Position numbers and translations under genes: made by a program
Shown here: positions 1 to 25,986 of the stretch, piece after piece
How positions within the stretch are numbered: position 1 is the first letter of the stretch
Layout: each line of letters begins with the position of its first letter
Source of the DNA: Neocallimastix lanati (nom. inval.)
Lineage: Eukaryota; Neocallimastigomycota; Neocallimastigomycetes; Neocallimastigales; Neocallimastigaceae
Reading direction: 5' to 3'
Assembly: GCA_016946835.1 (NCBI GenBank)
Contig: JACVTC010000185.1
Location: 103,501-167,500, forward strand
DNA length: 64,000 nt
The notes under the pieces: model-generated
Seen by the model: the letters and a program-made list of their open reading frames with translations, nothing else
Databases searched by the model: none
Told to the model about the DNA's origin: nothing

Positions 1-347
1 AATTTATAGTATTAAAAAAAAATCAAATATCAAATATACATGTATAGAAAAAAATTAATATTTATATTTGGTATTAATATTAAAATATGAAAAAAATATA
101 TTGATATAATATATATATAATATGGATATCAATTTTTTTTTATATTATTTAATATAAAAAAATATTAATCGATTAATATTTTCATTAATAATTTATTTAA
201 TTAGTATTAATGTTATTATATTTTTATTTTAATATTTATAAATATTTTTATATGGTATATATGAATAAAATAATAATAATAATAATAATAATAATATTAA
301 TATTAATAATAATATTAATATTAATATAAAAAAAATATTTAGAATAA

Positions 348-428
<81 letters not shown>

Positions 429-517
429 GCAATAAATACGAAAACAATCTAAAATATAAAAGAATATGAATAAAATATTAATAATAGTATAAAGAAAAAG
501 AAAAAACAATTTATTAA

Positions 518-548
<31 letters not shown>

Positions 549-659
549 ATATATAAATATATAAATAAATGATTAATAAAATTAAATGATGTTTTTTTAT
601 TTTATTTTGTTTTGTTTTGCTTTATTTATTTATTTATTTATTTATTTTTATTTTCTTTT
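1..659. repeat. AT-rich left flank with simple repeats
   Basis: No gene is seen here. The stretch holds (AAT)n at about 268-298 and 350-427, (AAAT)n at about 510-552 and a T-rich (TTTA)n tract at about 620-655. The tract ends exactly where LINE-like coding sequence starts, so the LINE 5' truncation point lies in or next to a microsatellite. Confidence 0.8.
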
Positions 660-2824
660 ATTCTATCAGCTTCTATTGTATCAATCCCTAAGAAAGGTGA
701 CCTATCAGATTGTAGTAATTATCGAGGTATTTCTCTCATTAATGTTGGACTGAAAATCATTTCAAAAATTGTAACAGATAGAATATCTTCTTACGCACTC
801 TAACACAATTTCATTAGACCTGAACAATTTGGCTTTCGCAACCGTGAAGAATGCATTAGTTTATTCATTTCCGTTAGAGAAATATGCCAAAGAAGAAAAT
901 TTCAAGGAAAATTCACATATTTAGCCTTTTTAGATCTTAAAAAAGCTTATGATTCAGTTCCTATTTTTAACATTCTTACTAAATTATATCATTATGGCGT
1001 ACGTGGTAAATGTTTTGATTTTCTTTGTAATTTATATACTTCATCTAAAGCTCGTGCTCGATTTGCTTCAATGTTATCAAATGAATTTCCTATTAAAAGA
1101 GGTGTTCGTCAAGGTTGTCCATTATCTCCGATCTTATTCAATTTATTCATCAATGATATATTAAATGACTGTGAAAAGTATGGTGTTAATATTGGAAGAA
1201 AAAAGTGTTGCGGTGGACTCTTTGCTGATGATGTTGTTCTCATTGCTCCAAGTGCAAAAAATTTAGAAAAATTACTAAAAAAGATACATAGATGGGCTAA
1301 TTTAAATGAAATGACTTTTGGTATTGAAAAATGTGCAACTATGGTTATAAAACCAATGAACTTCCAATCTCCTCCAAACTATAGTGACCCAACCTTCTAT
1401 TTAGGAATGAATGCTATTCCTAAAGTTTCTAGTTATATTTATCTTGGTATTCCTTTTTCTGATGATCTCTTACTAGAACACATTATATTTCACATGCATT
1501 TTAAAGTTAGAAAATCCCTTCTTTCATTTACACATTTCTTCTCAAATAAACTTATCCCTATTGCATACAAGAAAAAAGTTCTTCAATCCTTTGTTATTAG
1601 TAAAGTAATTTATTATTCTCCTTTACTTGGTTCAAACAAATCTAGAACGGCCAGAATTCAAACATTAATTAATACTGGTCTATTTTGGTGTATCGGCTCA
1701 TTCTCTAAAAATGGTAAAACAAGTTCAGAAGACAATGACTATAGTAGACATAATTCTACTATGAGTACTTATGCTTTATCTCGAGATCTAAGCATTCCTC
1801 CTATTGCTGGTGTCTGCGCAGCCTTACAGATTAAATCATTTGCAAAATGGTGTAAATCAAACTGTATTATAAAGGATCTTATTAAATCTATTCCCAAAAT
1901 GCATCATTATTCCTGGACTAAAGAATCTAGAACACTGTATAAAAAAATCAAAAAATATAAATGTGAAAAATATGACGATATTTTAGAACGATACTGGAAA
2001 TCAGTTGCCAAATTTCAAGGTATTAAAGGTCAAAATTACGATTGTAATAAGTTCTCAAACAATAAAGCTATAATTATGCTTAGTTTAAAATATCCCCAAT
2101 TCAACTTAGGGTTTTCGTGGATTATTCGTTTACGCTGTGGTTATAAATACAATACTACTATTGCTATTAGAATGGGTAGAGTTTCAGAAGATTGTCCCAA
2201 GTATTGCCCCTGTTGTGGCGAAGATAAACAATCTTTTGAACATTGGATTTTTAAATGCGATGCTCTTGCATCTTTTAGATGGAATTCTTTAAATTTCATC
2301 GATGATCTCTATGTTTTATTCCTTAGGAAGATTAGAGTGTTTAATCCTCTTTCTTCCTATGACTCTATTTCTAATTTTGAAGATTATATCAATCATTATA
2401 TATACTTGTTCCTTCTTGGTGGGTCTTTAGTTTTAAATGAGCTACATTTCGCGAAAGTGGGGAACAGAGACAATTAAATGAACTACTTTTCAAAGGTTCA
2501 TCTGAGTCACCTGTTCCAAAAATTGTGGGCTTGGCGGAATTCTTAACAAGTGCAATACCTATCATTAGTAGTTCGTTTGAGCTATTATTTGATAGGTATT
2601 GCAAAATACCAAACTTATCCAAGAGCGTCGACGTCGTACTGATAAGGCATAATGATAATACAGGATCGTCATCTATTTCTACGAAGGATGAATCTTGCCT
2701 TAGTAGTTCAATAAATGATGAATCCGGGGAGAGTTTAGTGGACACCACACTATCTATTTTAAAGATGTTACTTCTAGGTTTTATTTCTTTTTTATTTGTT
2801 AGGAAGGGAAAAATTCCCGCATAG
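660..2824 (+). pseudogene. LINE reverse transcriptase, broken by one stop and one frameshift
   Basis: Reverse transcriptase of a LINE; it would copy element RNA at the target site. Visible in order: the N-terminal RT motif (PKKGDLSDCSNYRGISL, about 690-740), motif A (FLDLKKAYDSV, about 926-960), RQGCPLSP (about 1108), the catalytic FADD (about 1221-1232) and a Cys-rich finger (CPKYCPCCGED...EHW...C, about 2193-2265). The frame is open from 660 except for a TAA at 801-803, after which RT homology continues in the same frame to a TAA at 2475-2477. A shift to the third frame near 2440-2460 recovers a tail (…KIVGLAEFLTSAIPII…) running to a TAG at 2822-2824. That tail matches the C-terminus of the element at 22.4 kb, so the 2475 stop is a frameshift artefact or mutation. 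The Met at 612 lies in the microsatellite and is not a real start. Confidence 0.85.
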
Positions 2825-2973
2825 TACAACTTGCCGAAATACATAGTATTTTCGAGCTTTTTATTTTTTATTTTTTAAATTTTTTTTTATTTTTAATTTC
2901 AAATGTACTTTTCACCTACATGTATTTTTTAAAATAAAATTAATAAAGTTTTGGAAGTGTATTCTCTTCCCTG

Positions 2974-3011
<38 letters not shown>
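660..3011 (+). mobile_element. 5'-truncated LINE (non-LTR retrotransposon) copy A
   Basis: A non-LTR retrotransposon lacking its 5' half. It starts abruptly inside the reverse transcriptase domain next to a (TTTA)n tract, continues through the RT, a Cys/His cluster and a C-terminal tail, then a 3' UTR, and ends in a poly(A) run of about 35 A at 2977-3011. The last bases before the tail, ending TCTTCCCTGTCT, recur unchanged with their own poly(A) at 38.8 kb, which defines the true 3' end of the family. No convincing target-site duplication was found because both flanks are simple repeats. Confidence 0.9.
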
Positions 3012-3014
<3 letters not shown>

Positions 3015-3208
3015 CTTTTTTTCTAAAAAATAATGATATATAAATTGTCAACTTTTTATAAGAATCACTTTATTATTTATAAATTTTTTTTATTTTTTAT
3101 TTTTTATTTTTTATTTTTTTGCTTTTTTATTTATATATATATATTTATTTTATTTTAATTTTATTTATTTATTTTATTCATTTATTTATTTATTTTATTT
3201 TATTATTA

Positions 3209-3256
<48 letters not shown>

Positions 3257-3435
3257 TTTATATTATATAAATATACTAATAATAATCAAAAAAAAATATT
3301 AAATTTTATATATAAAAATGTATATATATTTTAATATAAATTTATTTTTATCATTTTATTTTTTTTTATTTTTGTTTTTTTATTTTTGTTTTAATTATTT
3401 TTCTATTTTATATATTAATTTTAATTTATCAAGTT
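3012..3435. repeat. AT-rich spacer with (TTA)n
   Basis: No gene is visible. (TTTA)n and (TTA)n tracts lie at about 3160-3255. The rest is T-rich and probably holds the 3' UTR of the CLC gene, which ends at 3436 on the minus strand. Confidence 0.6.
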
Positions 3436-10326
<6,891 letters not shown>

Positions 10327-11168
10327 TTCATTTATTAATTTATTTTTTTTTTTTTTTTTTTTAAAGATATTAAATCATTAAAAATTAATTGAAATGTGGT
10401 AAAGAATGTAATTTCTATTTATTAAATTTAATTTAACTTATTATTATTATTATTATTATTTATTTATTTCTATTTCTATTTCTATTTCTATTTCTATTTC
10501 TATTTCTATTTCGAATTATTATCTCTTTCTTTTCTTTTTTTTAAAATATTTTTAAAATAATATATTTATTGGATTTTATTTTTTAATTTATTATATTGTT
10601 TGTTACAGATAGAATTTTATATTCTATATATTTTATATATTTTATATATTCAAGATTTATATATTCATAAATGAGAATGAATTATTTTATATTTCAAATA
10701 TGAATTTAATTTATTTTGAAATAAATTAAATTGCTATTATTATTATTATTATTATTATTATTTTTACTGATTTTTATTTTTAATTATTAATAAAAAAATA
10801 GAAAATAATAGAAAAAGAAATAAAATATATGATTTCAAACTGTTATATTAAATATTTTCATATATATTTTACTTTTTTTTTTTTTTGATTTATATATAAA
10901 ATTGTTTATTTTGAAATTAAAATTTATAAATTTTGAATTTGATTTTAATTTATAATATGAATAATTACTTATATATATATATTACTTCATTGTATTGTAT
11001 TTTTGTTTTTGTTTTAAAAAATATTTAGTATATATTAAAATTTTGTCATTATAATTTCTGATAATTAAGCTGTTATTAAATAGATTAAATAGTTAATAAC
11101 ACATATGAATAATGAATTATGTTCTTTTTTTTTTTTTTTTTAACATAAATATTAATAATTATATTAAC

Positions 11169-11204
<36 letters not shown>

Positions 11205-12322
11205 ATTAAAAAAAGATTTCATATACTATTGTTTTGTCTTTCTGTTTTATTCTATGTTATTATTTCTGTTGTTGCCTTTTACAAAATTTTTTCTTTTACT
11301 TTTTTTTTTTTTTTTATGTTAAAATTAAAAATTTAATATATATAATAATAATAATATATTATTATTATTATTATTTTATTTTGTTTTATTTATTTTTTTC
11401 TTTTTTTTTCATTTTTAAAGTTTTAAGGGAAAAATTAGCTATTGAATATTATAAAAAATATAATATATATGATATATATTATATATTATATATATTATAT
11501 ATTTTTTATATATTTAATATTAATTAAAAAAAATTATATATATATATTTTTTTTAAACATTAAATATTAATTTATTAATTTCATAATATTAATATAAATT
11601 TATTAAATTATATTAATATTAAAAAATATTAAATATTAATTAACAATTACCAATTATTATTATAATAAATTATATTTATATTATTATAATAATTATTAAA
11701 TATTATACTAAATTAAAATGACTTAACATTAAATTTCAAATATAGATCAAATTAAAAATGGACAATATAGGCTTTTAATAATCATTATAAGAAAAAGATT
11801 TTTTTCTATTCGCCTCTTTATGCCAAAAAAATGTTATTATATTTGCTTAAATATATTTAAAAAATACATTTTATGGAGACCACAATGACTTCTTAGAATT
11901 TTATTTTACTTTTTTTTTTTTTTGTAAATTGGTAGTTAAGGAAAGTAATTTAATCATTTGAGGGCCTTTTTTTTATTTAAAAAAATTTTTTTAAAAAAAA
12001 AATGGTACAATGTAATTTAATATATTTTATTATAAATTAAAATTATAATATATCATAAGTTACACAAAAAATTCTAAATAAAATTTATATTTTATTTTAT
12101 TTTTATTAGTAATTCTTTATTTTAAATAATATTATTAAAAAATTTATCATAATAAACTAATCTTTATTTACACATTTTTTATTATTTTTTTTAAAAAAAA
12201 AAAAAAAAAAAAATTATTTATATACTATTATTGGTATAAATAATAAAAAAAATATAATTTTTTAAAAGAATTAATAGATATATATTATTAAAATATTGGT
12301 ATCATTAGTTAATATGATAAAT

Positions 12323-12354
<32 letters not shown>

Positions 12355-12441
12355 TATTAATATATATTTGATATTCATAGATATTTAAATAACTCATGAA
12401 ATAATTCAAAAATTCTTTATTATTTTATATGACTTCTTCCC
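10327..12441. other. Intergenic: CLC upstream region and 3' flank of the giant gene
   Basis: No coding sequence recognised. It holds a (TTTCTA)n-type repeat at about 10458-10511, (TTA)n at 10440-10460 and 10735-10760, a poly(A) run at 11171-11202 and alternating TA blocks near 11460-11560 and 12320-12345. A slightly more complex patch at about 11740-11960 shows no open frame or known motif. Confidence 0.6.
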
Positions 12442-21059
<8,618 letters not shown>

Positions 21060-21160
21060 TAACAAACCTCACCTCCAAGATTATAAGATTACTGTTTAAA
21101 AGGAATTCTTATTACCTATTAGGGTTAGAATTGACTATCTGATTTTTTTTTTACAGCCTT
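21060..21160 (-). mobile_element. Short LINE tail remnant (copy D)
   Basis: Shares blocks with the 3' end of the LINE copy at 21482: AACAAACCTCACCTCC versus AACGAACCTCACTTCC, then a GAATTGAC(A/T)ATCTGA block. These blocks encode the last residues of the neighbouring copy's tail. This is a small broken fragment of the same family. Confidence 0.55.
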
Positions 21161-21177
21161 AATAATTTCGAACTTTA

Positions 21178-21181
21178 TTCT

Positions 21182-21212
<31 letters not shown>

Positions 21213-21312
21213 TTATTTATTTATTTATTTATTAGTTATTTATTATTTATTTATTTATTATTTATTATTTATTTATTTATTATTTATTTATTATTTATTT
21301 ATTTATTTTATT
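21178..21312. repeat. (TTTA)n / TTTATTA repeat
   Basis: Degenerate TTTA tetranucleotide tract with periodic TTATTTATTA slips, lying between two LINE remnants. Confidence 0.85.
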
Positions 21313-21481
21313 AATTAAATAAATATTTTTTAATTATAATCCAAAATAAAAAAAAAACACACGATTAATACAAAAAAATAAATATTATTTGTCCAATTTG
21401 AACATAATAATATTTAAAATAGTAACGTGAAATAAAAAGTAATATTCAAAAATAAAAGTGGATAAATAATTTAGAAAAAGG

Positions 21482-22180
21482 TTCCTATGCAACGAACCTC
21501 ACTTCCTTAAGGTTTGAATTGACAATCTGAAAAGAAGCATTGGGTCTACTTGTCTGTCTTATTGCATTTTCAGCGTTGACGCTCCTTGTTAGTTTGCGCT
21601 TACACCGTTGGAATAGTAACCCTTGTCGAGTACTAACCATAGGCATAATTTCTGTAAAGAGAACCGTAGATCGCACCAAGAATGGCGTTTTTGAATAATC
21701 ACCAGAAATGATCTTTCTTAAACAAAATATACCATTCCTTTTTATAATTTATATCAATAATGTCTGCATCTCTTCCACCAAGAAGGAAATTATATAATCG
21801 ATACCACGTCACATATATATTTGAACACTCATTATTCAAAAAATTACTTAAATTAACACGATTTTCACCCATTGAATTATTCCCTCATTATTAGTAATGA
21901 TACTATTATTTTCACTATTACTAATATTAATATTCCTATTTACACTATCACTAAAACTACTATTATTAACAATATTATTTCTATTGATATTATTATTAAT
22001 ATTATATACTTCGTTACTTCTATCAGAATCAGAACTAAATTCTATATTATTCATATCTGTGATAACAGTATTTACATTACTATTTGATGTTGGACAATAT
22101 TTAGAAATAATATTAAATTTTTCATAATTTTTTTTTTTTTTTTTTTTTAACGGCAGCAAACTTGTTTCATCTTTATTAAT
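21482..22180 (-). pseudogene. LINE C-terminal fragment (copy E)
   Basis: C-terminal part of a LINE protein with at least two breaks. High to low: a Ser/Asn-rich linker (about 22180-21850), YNFLLGGRDAD...EWYILFKK (about 21800-21720), a frameshift near 21710, then SGDYSKTPFL (frame shared with 21679-21485) ending in RSVNAENAIRQTSR and a TAA at 21485. It aligns segment by segment with copy B (FNFLLGSRS..REWKDLFK..SGAYSDIPFL..SVNAEETVRQASR). RT and endonuclease parts are missing. Confidence 0.8.
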
Positions 22181-22205
22181 TAAATATTTGAAAAAAATAC
22201 ATGCA

Positions 22206-22244
<39 letters not shown>

Positions 22245-22289
22245 TAAAAAAAATAAACAAAACAAAAAAAAAACATAAAATAAAATAAA

Positions 22290-24511
22290 ATAATGGTATA
22301 AAATATTCTAGTTTCATTTAATTAATATCTGTAAGATTTCACAATGGCATTATTATACTAAAGTATAAAAATTAATTTTGACTTCTCAATGTTAATCATA
22401 ATTTTAATATACAAAATTATGATCTTCATTGGTTGCGCTAGCCCTGCTAGCTTGTCTTACTGTTTCTTCAGCATTGACACTCTTGGTAGTAGTAGTACGA
22501 TTCGATTTGAACCTATTGAACAAAGACCATTGCTGACCAATAGCAATAGGTATAATCGATTGGAGAAGTGCCGCAGTAACCATCAAGAATGGAATATCAG
22601 AATAAGCACCTGATTTCATCTGACACTTAAATAGATCCTTCCATTCCCTTGTACTGTTATTGATACTTCGACTTCCAAGAAGGAAATTAAACACTTTTTC
22701 ACACACACTAGAATCAACATACACATTATTTTCAATACTATTACTAACATTACTAATAATACTATTACTAATATTACTATAACTATTATTACTATTACTA
22801 TTATTACTGTTGCTATTATCATTATTACCATTAACAATATTATTTGTTAGGTTGCCACGGTTAAAAGCATTCTATAAAAATAAAATTTTATCATTAACTT
22901 TACTACGAATATGATTGAAAAATGGACAATCAATTAACCAATGACTTATCCATTGTTTATTACTTTTACAACAGGGACAAAAATTAGGACACATTTGATC
23001 TATTATTTTTGTAGCTTTAGCAATTCTAGCATCTAATCTATATCCGCTTCGTGCTCTCAATAGCCAATAGAAACCATATTAAAGATCAGGATATTCATAA
23101 CAAAGTTTTATAAATTTTGTCATAAAATTCAGCTTTAATAGAATTGATTTTCATATCTCTTTTCCAATAAAAATCCTTGATTTTATTATCTTTATTACCT
23201 CTTTTCTCTAATTTACGTGTAAGAGTTCTACTTTCTTTCGTCCATGTATATTTTCTAGATTTTGGAGTATTATTAACTAAATAGGAAATAATACAATTTG
23301 AATCTTTCCATTTATCAAAACATTTGACTTGAGACAAAGCACACTTAAATCTTTTGAAATAGAATATACATTAATAAATGATTTGGCTTTTTGTATACCT
23401 GCAATCCATCTTAATCCTTTATTAATTAATTTCTGAGTATTATTTGTTCTCGCTTTATTTGAACCAAGTAAAGGTGCAAAGTAAGAGACTTTACTAAGTA
23501 CAGAGGAGTTAATTATAATCTTCTTAAATGGAATAGGAATTTTGGAATTTGAAAGAAATTTACTAACAGAAAAGAGAGGTTTAGTAACTTTAGAGTTAAG
23601 TAATTTAATAATAGGGTTCAACGATAAGCTTTTTTGAAGAAATGTTTATAGTTTTTTAATGATACTCGACATGGATATTTACTGCTAGAATCTGAACCAT
23701 TTCCTGTTTCCTGAAAGCATAAGAAAAGTGGTTTGTACATTGAAATAAAGAATTCAACACTGTCTTTTTTATCAAAGTTCCATCCATTAGTATTCCAACT
23801 GACACATAGAGAAAATTCTTTAACTGTATTATTATTAATTTGAGTGTTAATAATATGATTGGAATTATTAAAATTGATTGAACTGGAATTTGAATTTGAA
23901 TCTGAACTTGAAACTGAATTTAAGCATAAATTTGAAATTGAACCTAAACTTGAACTTGAACTTGTATTTAAACTTGTATTTGAACTTGTATTTGAACTTG
24001 TATTTGAACTTGTACTTGAATCTGTATTTGAACTTGAATTTGAATTTTGACTTGAACTTGTATTTGAAATTGAAGTAGTGAATAAGTTGATATTATATGA
24101 TGAATTCACTTTTTCTGATAAGGCAAAATGTTTCCTTTTGAGAGAAGAAAAACTGTATTTATGATTCCTTTTGCTACAATTAATAACATTAATTGAAGCA
24201 CGTTTGAAACTATTAACAATACATTCGGTAATAGATGTTATTTCTTCTTCAGTACCTACTATTTTAATTTTAAAGAATGCATCATTAAAATTAGCAATAC
24301 GTTTAACTGATAAAACCTTATTATTTAATTCATTCAGAGTTTTCTTTAAATGTCTTCTCATTTTGATTTCTGGCCAAGATCGAAGTCCACGGATAAAGAG
24401 TAGTTTCGTATTCTCCATTGGAATACTGTGGCATCTTGAACCTCTTAGAATGAAATTCTTATTTCTTATATATTGGATTTCCATAATAGTAATAAAAAAA
24501 CTAAAAATCAA
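22290..24511 (-). mobile_element. LINE copy B with large internal deletion
   Basis: The 5' end at 24511 encodes an RRM-like N-terminal domain (TKLLFIRGLRSW..., an alternating beta/alpha pattern), a Ser/Thr/Asn linker, and the first strands of an apurinic endonuclease (CVSWNTNGWN, FLCFQETG). Near 23630 it jumps to the post-RT thumb region (SLNPIIKLLNS...PLLGSNKARTNNTQ), skipping most of the endonuclease and all catalytic RT motifs. Downstream: a frame change near 23300-23340, the Cys finger CPNFCPCCKSNK..SHW..C (about 22990-22920), a TAG at 22874-22872, the FLLG..EW block and the terminal NAEETVRQASR tail, stopping at 22404. The 3' UTR (22290-22400) is shared with copy C. This shows the family is a single ORF: RRM - linker - EN - RT - finger - tail. 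Confidence 0.85.
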
Positions 24512-24594
24512 TAAACTAAAAAAATAACAAAAATTAAAAGTCAGTGTTTATTATAAAGTCTTGAGTATAATGAGAATTGTGTAACGGTATAATA

Positions 24595-24960
24595 TTAATA
24601 TATTCTAGTTTCATTTAATTAATATCTGTAAGACTTCACAAGGGCATTATTATACTGTAGTATAATAATTAAAATTTTTATAAAGAATATCCTTAAAATA
24701 TTTCATTCGAAATTCATGGAAAAGATGGAACCAGTATTCCAATTGAGGATTATTATTTTTTCTATAACAGTAAGGACACCGTTCTGGACAGTGGTCTTCA
24801 ATCCTATTGACGGTTTTAACAATACGAGCATTGAATTTAGATCCACATATGTCACGATGTACCCATCGGAAACCAATTCTAAATTCAGGATACTTAAAAT
24901 TAAGATTTAAGGTAGTCTCTAGTTTTCCCAAATTAGATTTTCTTATAGGACAGTCATGAT
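24595..24960 (-). mobile_element. LINE copy C, finger fragment plus 3' UTR
   Basis: Encodes LNLNFKYPEFRIGFRWVHR and the finger CPERCPYCYRKN, homologous to copy A (SLKYPQFNLGFSWI...CPKYCPCCGED). The coding part then stops and joins a roughly 65-bp block at 24600-24665 that is nearly identical to 22305-22370 in copy B (TTCTAGTTTCATTTAATTAA and following). The C-terminal tail is therefore deleted here. Confidence 0.8.
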
Positions 24961-25497
24961 TGATTTTCCTACCAAACCTCTATCTCTATAAAACCGAAAA
25001 AAAATTTTTTAACTATTTATTCAGAATTCACATTTGTCTTATTTGGCAACATTACATCAATCGATAAAAAAAAATTTATTTATACTTTATAAATATCTAC
25101 TATCTAGAACAACTACTTTTTATTTTAAATGATATATTCAAATACACTCAATTACAATTCATAAAAATAAAAAAAATTATTACCAATACTATCAATTCTT
25201 TTTTTTTTTTATAATTATTTACGATTTTTTTTATTATTTGTTTATAATTATGATAACTATTTTTATATTATAAAAATAGAAAAAATAGTATTTATAAATG
25301 TTAATTTTATACATATATAAATAAATAAACAGTAATTTAATTATTTATTTATTTTATTAATATTATTTATATTTCGACTTTTATTACGAAAAATAAAAAT
25401 ATTTTATTGAAATTATTTTCAATTTTTTGATAGAATTTCAAAAAAAATTTTTTTTTAATCAATATTAGGATTTTTCAGCTATTAATATTTAATTAAT
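24961..25497. other. Intergenic AT-rich spacer
   Basis: A degenerate LINE-like patch to about 25000, then AT-rich sequence with no frame. It contains the 3' flank of the minus-strand gene ending at 25498. Confidence 0.5.
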
Positions 25498-25986
25498 TTA
25501 GAAACCACGAGATTGACTAACTTTAGCTTGTTGTTGAGGAGTAAGTTCACTCTTCTTAACCTTCTTCTTCTTCTTGAGTTGCTTGTTAAGAACATAAGCA
25601 CCTCCACCAGCAACAAGACCGGCAGCAGCAATGGCAGCAGCACCAATAAGTAATTGCTTCTTGGTAAGGTTTTGGAAGTTAAGACCACGGTCAGTCTCAT
25701 CAACTTGACTAATTAAACCACGAGAGTTAGCTTCTTCAATGGTAAGGATATCACCATTTTCATCTTCAATGTAATCTCCTTCATCATCAGTGATGTAGAC
25801 ATATTCGTCATCATCATTGTTGTTGAATTGTTGTTGTTGGAAACCACCTTGTGGGCCACCAAAACCACCTTGTGGACCACCAAAACCACCTTGTGGACCA
25901 CCGAAACCTCCTTGTGGACCGCCAAAACCACCTGGTGGACCACCTTGTGGACCTCCGTAACCACCGTTAAAACCTTGGTTGTACAT
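25498..25986 (-). CDS. Small GGPQGG-repeat protein with acidic, TM and basic modules
   Basis: Unrecognised 162-residue protein, single exon. In order: a Gly/Pro/Gln repeat (GGFGGPQ units, residues about 5-50), a QQQ spacer, an acidic strip (DDDEYVYITDDEGDYIEDENGD, in two parts), a short linker (ANSRGLISQVDETDRG), one hydrophobic Gly/Ala helix (LLIGAAAIAAAGLVAGGGAYVL, in two parts, about 108-130), then QLKKKKKVKKSELTPQQQ. This suggests a single-pass membrane protein with a basic tail. Codon use is GC-richer than its surroundings, as expected for a highly expressed gene. A paralogue lies at 29489-30037 (-). Function unknown. Confidence 0.88.
   Translation of the reverse strand: MYNQGFNGGYGGPQGGPPGGFGGPQGGFGGPQGGFGGPQGGFGGPQGGFQQQQFNNNDDDEYVYITDDEGDYIEDENGDILTIEEANSRGLISQVDETDRGLNFQNLTKKQLLIGAAAIAAAGLVAGGGAYVLNKQLKKKKKVKKSELTPQQQAKVSQSRGF

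Noticed and set aside
229-447. Poly-Tyr/poly-Leu/poly-Ile/poly-Asn reading frames here and at about 6856-7074, 8489-8999, 16408-16866, 17207-17512, 20681-20952, 60393-60626 and 62964-63146
   Set aside because: They are translations of (AAT)n/(TTA)n microsatellites on either strand, without non-repeat coding sequence.
801-803. TAA/TAG read as sense codons (altered genetic code)
   Set aside because: In-frame stops occur in LINE relics and one small paralogue only; CLC, the acyltransferase, the 310-residue protein and the giant gene use TAA as real stops and lack internal ones.
2389-2844. 151-codon minus-strand frame overlapping the LINE A end
   Set aside because: The opposite strand carries the LINE C-terminus, supported by similarity to copies B and E.
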